Positions 59,022 to 64,000 of a DNA stretch of 64,000 nt are shown one piece after another. The stretch is taken from the NCBI GenBank assembly GCA_025728545.1, contig JAOBJL010000001.1, positions 62,001 through 126,000 on the forward strand, given 5' to 3'. The notes beneath the pieces were generated by a model. That model was not told the origin of the DNA and searched no databases. It saw nothing but the letters and a program-made list of their open reading frames with translations. The stretch's first letter is position 1, and every line of letters begins with the position of its first letter. The stretch is from Candidatus Lightella neohaematopini. GTDB lineage: Bacteria > Pseudomonadota > Gammaproteobacteria > Enterobacterales > Enterobacteriaceae. A program made the position numbers and the translations under genes.

Positions 59022-60272
59022 ATGTATTTACTATTTAGTATATTTATCAATTTAATATTAATTAATCATTTGTATTCTGCACCAATCTTATTAGATAAGA
59101 TAAATACTATTGTAAATAATAGTCTTATTTTAGATAGTGATATTAATAATGAATTTAAATATATATTTAAAAGTAACAAATACATTTATAATAATTATGA
59201 TTATTACATTATGTGTTACAGAATTATATATATGTTAATAATTGATAATATAACTCTATCCAAAGATATTATTAATAATAAACAAATAGAAAATATAATA
59301 AAAAGAATTATTAATGATGAAAATATAAATAGTATAGATTTTTTTACATTAAAAATAAGATTTAATTTTATTAAAAATAAAATTTATCAGATAATTTTAA
59401 ATAAACAAATAAGTAATTATATTATACAAAATGTAATAATTTCTGAACAAGAAATTAATATTTTATCAAAACAAATAATAAACAGATATTTTTATAAGAT
59501 TAAAATTAAATCAAGTTATTTTGTAATTAATTTATTAAATTATAAACTTAATAATAAATTAGAAGTAATGAAAGTAATTAATAATTCTATTAATTATAGT
59601 AATAATTGTTTATACTTAAATAAATTAAAATATTTAGTAGATAAAAAATTAATTAGTATAAAAAATTATAATAATGGTTGGCAATCAATAAATGATTTGC
59701 CATTACTGATAAAACGACATATAAAAAAAATTTACAAAAATATATTAATTGGACCAATCTGCACAAAAAATAAAATATACTTTCTTAAAGTAAATGATAT
59801 TTATAAATTAAATAAAATTATAACAAATAATAGAATATGTATTATAAAATATATTATAATTAATCCAAAATATTTTATTAATCAGCTATTACTATGTAAT
59901 TTTAACAATATTAAAAAACAAATTTTAAAAAAAACTATTGATTTTAATAGTATTATTAACAAATTATCTTTTGGTAACATTAATTTTTATAATACTGGTA
60001 TATGGTTTAGCTATATTTCTCATATGCATCCAATAATAAAAAAAATAATTTTAAATATGCATACTAACGATATTAGTAATCCTATTAAAATAGGAAATAA
60101 TTGGTATATTATACAATTATTAAATAACTATTATAATAAGGATAATTTCTACTTAAAAAAATATAGTTATCTAATAATCTTAAAAAGATATTTTTCAGAA
60201 GTAGTAAAAATTTTAATTGATAAAAAATATTACCAATCATATATCAATTCTAATGTTGGTAGTTACAAATAA
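59022..60272 (+). CDS. surA: Periplasmic chaperone / peptidyl-prolyl isomerase SurA
   Basis: Chaperone for outer-membrane proteins, LptD being a main client. 416 residues (E. coli 428). Signal peptide of about 19 residues, then APILLDKINTIVNNSLILDS, the conserved mature start. Two parvulin-type domains are still visible. The first includes GWQSINDLPLLIKRHI, then IGPICTKNKIYFLKVNDI. The second includes GIWFSYISHMHPIIKKI, then SNPIKIGNNWYIIQLLN. The rest is highly divergent. Gene order lptD-surA-(pdxA)-rsmA is that of E. coli. Confidence 0.9.
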   Translation: MYLLFSIFINLILINHLYSAPILLDKINTIVNNSLILDSDINNEFKYIFKSNKYIYNNYDYYIMCYRIIYMLIIDNITLSKDIINNKQIENIIKRIINDENINSIDFFTLKIRFNFIKNKIYQIILNKQISNYIIQNVIISEQEINILSKQIINRYFYKIKIKSSYFVINLLNYKLNNKLEVMKVINNSINYSNNCLYLNKLKYLVDKKLISIKNYNNGWQSINDLPLLIKRHIKKIYKNILIGPICTKNKIYFLKVNDIYKLNKIITNNRICIIKYIIINPKYFINQLLLCNFNNIKKQILKKTIDFNSIINKLSFGNINFYNTGIWFSYISHMHPIIKKIILNMHTNDISNPIKIGNNWYIIQLLNNYYNKDNFYLKKYSYLIILKRYFSEVVKILIDKKYYQSYINSNVGSYK

Positions 60273-60284
60273 TTACAAAAAATT

Positions 60285-60920
60285 ATTACTGAAAGTAAAT
60301 TACCAGGAATTAGTGCTAATTTAATTACTTATTTGGATTTTAGCTAGTAAATATTATTATTTATTCTAATTAATATATTACTTAGCAGATTAAGTTAATT
60401 ATTATTACTATTAAAAATACGTAATTATTTAGCTAATGTAAAAATAGAAATAAATTTTTTTAAATAAATTTATAATACAGCTATGGTATTTATTAAAAAT
60501 AAAGTAGTTAATAAAGAATTAGATATAAATGATAGTAAGCATACTATTATTATTTCTTTAGAAAGGTATTTAAATTTTTTATCTATTAAATAGTTTTAGT
60601 TTCTATTATTGAAATAATTAAATAGTAGAATTAATTTTATTAATCATGCTAAATTTTTTATTAAAATTATATTAAAATTAGTTTTAGTGACGTTTATGTA
60701 TAAAAAATATATATTATTTTAACTATAATTAATTTATTATTAAGTTATGTATTAAAATTACTAAAACACTATTATATAGTATTATAATTTTATGTAATTA
60801 TTTAGGATATGATTACAAAATTTATAAATTACATATTTATACTTTTAATTTAAATTATTTGATTAGAAAAATAAATTTTAAGTATTGAGAAATTAATATT
60901 ATTATTCCGTTAGTTACTTA
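60285..60920 (+). pseudogene. pdxA: Decayed pdxA remnant (4-hydroxythreonine-4-phosphate dehydrogenase)
   Basis: The 924 bases between surA and rsmA have no intact frame, but scattered pieces line up in order with PdxA. ITESKLPGISANLIT (60285 on) corresponds to the ITPGEPAGIGPDLV start. VVNKELDINDSKHTIIISLE (60504 on) corresponds to the VTAGQL-x-NGxYVVETL region. ILKLVLVTFMY (about 60670-60710) resembles the ELRVALATTHL segment. FNLNYLIRKINFKY, a stop and EINIIIPLV (60846-60914) resemble LNPHAGEGG...EEIDTIIPVL. Stops and shifts interrupt all of it. The rest to 61196 is not alignable. In E. coli pdxA lies exactly here. It implies that de novo vitamin B6 synthesis by this route is lost. Confidence 0.8.
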
Positions 60921-61196
60921 AAGTAAGAAATATAATTTATTAATTATTATTAGCAGATATACTTTTTTAATAAATACTTAAATAATATTAATGTTACATT
61001 AGTTATGTATCATAATTAATTGTTATCATGATTTAAATATTATTTTTTTAATAAAATGGTGAATATTAATTTATAATTATTATCTATTAAGATTTTAATT
61101 TATCGTAATATTATTCTAATATAATATAATTTAATAAAATTAATTTAAATAATATAAAATATGTACTAATTAATATAATAAAATTAAAAAATAATT

Positions 61197-61988
61197 ATGA
61201 ATTATAATAATTTATATAAAAAACTTTTAAGAAAAAGATTTGGTCAAATATTTCTAAAAGATATTAATGTTATAAAAAGTATTATTAGTTTAATAAATCC
61301 AGAAATTAATCAAACAGTTGTAGAAATTGGACCAGGTACTGGAGCTCTAACAAAAAATTTAGTGAATTTAGTAAAACATTTATTTTTAATTGAAATAGAT
61401 ATAGATTTAGCTACAAAATTAATAAATACATTTAACAGTAATAATATTCATATTATATGCCAAGATGTGATAAATACTGATTTTTTTATATTAAGTAGAA
61501 AAGTTAACCAAAAATTAAGATTAATTGGTAATTTACCATATAATAATTGCATATCTATTATTTTTCATACATTAAAATATATTAATATAATTCATGATAT
61601 TCATTTTATGTTACAAAAAGAATTAGCAAATAGAATAACCGCTGTACCAAATAATAAAAAGTATGGTAAATTAAGTGTTGTTATGCAATACTATTATAAT
61701 ATGTTTCCTGTAATTACTGTATCACCATCATCATTTTATCCAATACCAAAAGTTTATTCTACTATGATTAAATTTGTACCACGTTATCATAAAGTAAATA
61801 TTAATTTAGATAAATTATTATTAATTTTAAATTTAGCTTTTAGTCAGAGACGTAAAAAGATAAGTAATAGTTTAAAAAATATATTTTCTAAAAAAGACTT
61901 GATAAAATATAATATTAATCCGGTATTAAGAGCTGATGAAATAACTACTAATCAGTACTATTACTTAACAAATCAGATCAGTATTTAA
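61197..61988 (+). CDS. rsmA: 16S rRNA dimethyladenosine transferase RsmA (KsgA)
   Basis: Dimethylates A1518 and A1519 of 16S rRNA during 30S assembly. 263 residues (E. coli 273). RKRFGQIFLKDINVIKSI, SAM site VVEIGPGTGALTKNL, LIEIDIDLA, catalytic NLPYNNCISIIFHTL, MLQKELANRI, YGKLSVVMQYYY, SSFYPIPKVYSTMIKF and FSQRRKKISNSLK. It is followed by apaH after 4 bases; apaG, normally between them, is lost. Confidence 0.97.
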   Translation: MNYNNLYKKLLRKRFGQIFLKDINVIKSIISLINPEINQTVVEIGPGTGALTKNLVNLVKHLFLIEIDIDLATKLINTFNSNNIHIICQDVINTDFFILSRKVNQKLRLIGNLPYNNCISIIFHTLKYINIIHDIHFMLQKELANRITAVPNNKKYGKLSVVMQYYYNMFPVITVSPSSFYPIPKVYSTMIKFVPRYHKVNINLDKLLLILNLAFSQRRKKISNSLKNIFSKKDLIKYNINPVLRADEITTNQYYYLTNQISI

Positions 61989-61992
61989 ATTT

Positions 61993-62808
61993 ATGTCTAT
62001 TTATTTTATTGGTGATGTTCATGGTTGTTATAATGAGTTATGTAAACTATTAGATATTATTAATTATGATGATAATAAAGATCAGTTGTTACTAACTGGT
62101 GATTTAATTTTTAGAGGTAATAAGTCATTAGAAGTATTAAAATTAATTTATAAATTAAAAAATACTAATGTGGTTTTAGGAAATCATGAATTAAATTTGT
62201 TAGCTATAAATAATGGTATTTTATTAAAAAATAATAATTTAGCTGTTACTAATAATTTAGTATTTTCCTCTGAATTAGAGGAAATAATAAATTGGTTAAA
62301 GTTAAGACCAATATTAATAATTAATAAAATAAAAAAATTTATTGTTGTTCATGCAGGTATACTCCCATTTTGGGGTATTAAAAAAATTATTAAATATGCT
62401 AAAGAAATTGAGTTTATTTTAAAAAGTAAATATTGTAAGTATTTTTTTTATTTTTTATTTAAAAATATTGTACATGAAGAACTTTTTGAATTATTTACTT
62501 TAAATAAATTAAAATGTATTAAATTTAATATTAGTGTATTTACACGTATTCGTTATTATTATAATTATTATCAGTTAGATAATAATTATTTAGGTAATCC
62601 AGTAAATAAACCTATATATTTAATTCCTTGGTTTAATAGAGTACAGATACTGAATAAATATAGTATTATTTTCGGTCATTGGTCTGTATTACTTAGTAAG
62701 TACACTCCAAATAAAATCTATAATATAGACACTGGTTGTTGTTGGGGAAAAAAATTAACTGCACTATGTTGGGATAATAAAAAATATTACTATGTAAACA
62801 AAAATTAG
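61993..62808 (+). CDS. apaH: Diadenosine tetraphosphatase ApaH
   Basis: Symmetrical Ap4A hydrolase; in E. coli it also removes Np4-type RNA caps. 271 residues (E. coli 280). Metallophosphoesterase motifs FIGDVHGCYNEL, LTGDLIFRGNKSLEVLK, VLGNHELNLLAI (the usual GNHD is GNHE), IVVHAGILPFW and FGHWSVLL, then NIDTGCCWGKKLTAL. It is co-oriented with rsmA and converges on folA with 4 bases between. Confidence 0.95.
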   Translation: MSIYFIGDVHGCYNELCKLLDIINYDDNKDQLLLTGDLIFRGNKSLEVLKLIYKLKNTNVVLGNHELNLLAINNGILLKNNNLAVTNNLVFSSELEEIINWLKLRPILIINKIKKFIVVHAGILPFWGIKKIIKYAKEIEFILKSKYCKYFFYFLFKNIVHEELFELFTLNKLKCIKFNISVFTRIRYYYNYYQLDNNYLGNPVNKPIYLIPWFNRVQILNKYSIIFGHWSVLLSKYTPNKIYNIDTGCCWGKKLTALCWDNKKYYYVNKN

Positions 62809-62812
62809 ATTA

Positions 62813-63289
62813 TTATTTTCGTTCTAGAATTTTAAAATAAAGATTTATTTTATTATAACAATAATACTTAATAAAAATTGTATACCAGTTTTCTAAATTA
62901 AAATTAGGAAAAAATATATTACCATGTACTAACAAATCAATATATGTAATATATAATCTTTTTGTATATTTAAAAAATAGTTTATATATTTGAGCACCAC
63001 CTATTACTAGGTGTTCTTTAGAACTATCTAATAATAATAAAGCATTTTGTACTGTATTTACTATACTAATAGTACTAGAATGAATATTCTTTATAGTATT
63101 AGTTAATATTATACTATGCCTGTATGGTAATGCATAACCAATTGATTCATACGTATTACGCCCCATAATAACAGTCTTATATAAAGTATGTTTTTTAAAC
63201 CACAAACGATCTTTAGGTATATTCCAAGGAATAGTATTATTTATTCCAATAACTCTATTTTTAGAAACAGCTACAATCATACTAATCAT
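62813..63289 (-). CDS. folA: Dihydrofolate reductase FolA
   Basis: Reduces dihydrofolate to tetrahydrofolate. About 158 residues (E. coli 159) from the ATG at 63289 (MISMIVAVSKNRVIG), which matches the family start. A longer reading from 63313 overlaps dapB and is not supported. NTIPWNIPKDRLWFKKHTL carries the substrate-binding acidic residue, then VIMGRNTYESIG, LVIGGAQIYKLF and LYITYIDL. It is downstream of dapB on the minus strand. Confidence 0.96.
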   Translation of the reverse strand: MISMIVAVSKNRVIGINNTIPWNIPKDRLWFKKHTLYKTVIMGRNTYESIGYALPYRHSIILTNTIKNIHSSTISIVNTVQNALLLLDSSKEHLVIGGAQIYKLFFKYTKRLYITYIDLLVHGNIFFPNFNLENWYTIFIKYYCYNKINLYFKILERK

Positions 63290-63293
63290 TTTA

Positions 63294-64000
63294 TTATTTA
63301 AATAATATATCATTCATATTAAATAAACCAGTTTTATGATTTATAATCCACTTTGCTGCCTTAATAGCACCAATAGCAAACAATTTACGATGATATACTG
63401 TATGTTTAATTTCTATACATTCTAATTCATTTAAAAATATAATACTATGTTTACCAATAGTATTACCTGATCTAACAGAAGTTAATTTTATAATATCATT
63501 CATATTATTTATATTACTATCATAATTTTTATTACTTAACATTAAATTAAAAATAACTTTTGCTAACATCAAAGCTGTACCAGATGGTATCTGTTGTTTA
63601 TTTTGATGATGTGTATCAATAATACTAATATTAGTAATATTACTAAATTTCTTAATAATATTATCAAGTAAATTATTAACTATTATATTTATACCAACAC
63701 TAAAATTTTCAGATAATACAATACCAATAATTTTACTTTTTTTTTTATAATATCTATTTGTTCTTCACTAAAACCAGTAGTGCCGACTACTATATTTTTA
63801 TTATATTTACAACATTTTTTTATATTATCTATACTAGAACTTGAATTAGTAAAATCTATTAATACATCAAATTTATCACTTACTAAACTAATATCATTAG
63901 TAGTTAATAATCCAACTGGTTTAGATAAATAAATTAGATTACTTACATCAATATTATTATATTTAGAGTAATTACTAACAATAGCAGCTCCTAATTCTAC
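63294..64000 (-). CDS. dapB: 4-hydroxy-tetrahydrodipicolinate reductase DapB, 5' end beyond the window, frame broken at a 10-A tract
   Basis: Lysine/meso-DAP pathway enzyme feeding MurE. The visible part enters at the right edge with VELGAAIVSNYSK (about E. coli residue 29). It continues FDVLIDFTNSSS and NIVVGTTGFSEEQIDIIKK. A run of ten As on the coding strand (63737-63746) then throws the frame off. Adding one A restores KIIGIVLSENFSVGINI, DTHHQNKQQIPSGTAL with the catalytic His and Lys, TSVRSGNTIGKHSII and the C-terminus GLFNMNDIL, ending at 63294. The ATG at 63572 is internal, not a start. Slippage rescue, fresh decay or a homopolymer error are all possible. Confidence 0.87.

Noticed and set aside
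1..64000. Mobile elements, prophage, CRISPR arrays or a novel gene cluster
   Set aside because: All recognisable genes are ancestral enterobacterial housekeeping genes; I saw no transposase, integrase, direct-repeat array or anomalous GC island. The novelty here lies in altered or lost functions.

Overview
This window looks like part of the strongly reduced, very AT-rich chromosome of an obligate gammaproteobacterial (Enterobacterales-type) endosymbiont, most likely of an insect. Proteins read as shortened, Lys/Asn/Ile-rich versions of Escherichia coli proteins. Gene order is made of E. coli-like blocks with many genes deleted between survivors. About 50 protein genes and 6 tRNA genes are visible. 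I see no insertion sequences, phage genes, CRISPR arrays or rRNA. A complete bioA / bioBFCD set, next to broken pantothenate (panB) and pyridoxine (pdxA) genes, suggests a B-vitamin provisioning symbiont, perhaps of a blood feeder. Host and species cannot be settled from this sequence.

Layout. 1-5.96 kb (minus): lipA (cut by the window edge), lipB, holA, lptE, leuS, ybeY. 5.96-7.17 kb: a 1.2 kb gene-free stretch. 7.17-7.44 kb: tRNA-Met, tRNA-Gln, tRNA-Leu. 7.6-15.8 kb: glnS, fldA, ybgI, sucA, sucB, tRNA-Lys, ddlA. 15.8-20.8 kb: the biotin cluster. 20.8-30.9 kb: lysS-prfB, gshA, tRNA-Arg, tRNA-Ser, csrA, alaS, recA, ispF, ispD. 31.2-37.4 kb: mtnN, erpA, mrcB, dksA, folK, panB (dead), panC. 37.4-47.6 kb: lpd, aceF, aceE, coaE, secA, a DciA/DUF721 gene, lpxC. 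47.9-56.8 kb: a dcw (division and cell wall) cluster reduced to murC, murG, murD, mraY, murF, murE and rsmH. 56.9-64 kb: lptD, surA, a pdxA remnant, rsmA, apaH, folA and dapB (cut by the window edge).

How the genes fit together. Two 2-oxoacid dehydrogenase complexes (AceEF and SucAB, sharing Lpd) need lipoate, supplied by LipB and LipA. LipA and BioB are radical-SAM Fe-S enzymes served by flavodoxin (FldA) and ErpA. DapB supplies meso-diaminopimelate to MurE, and DdlA supplies D-Ala-D-Ala to MurF. MraY and MurG then make lipid II, and MrcB is the only penicillin-binding protein seen. LpxC, LptD, LptE and SurA point to an LPS-bearing outer membrane.

Most notable. (1) lipB, holA and dapB are each broken by a poly-A tract one base too short, and lpxC by a tract of eight Gs one base too long. 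This suggests polymerase-slippage rescue, early decay or homopolymer sequencing error. (2) All fts genes have been removed from the dcw cluster, and mrdA/rodA from the holA-lipB interval, while the mur genes are intact. (3) Release factor 2 has NPI in place of its SPF stop-codon motif, in a window where only one gene ends in TGA. (4) LeuRS has a degenerate editing domain. (5) SucA and SucB have lost assembly elements. (6) The DciA-type helicase loader is retained.
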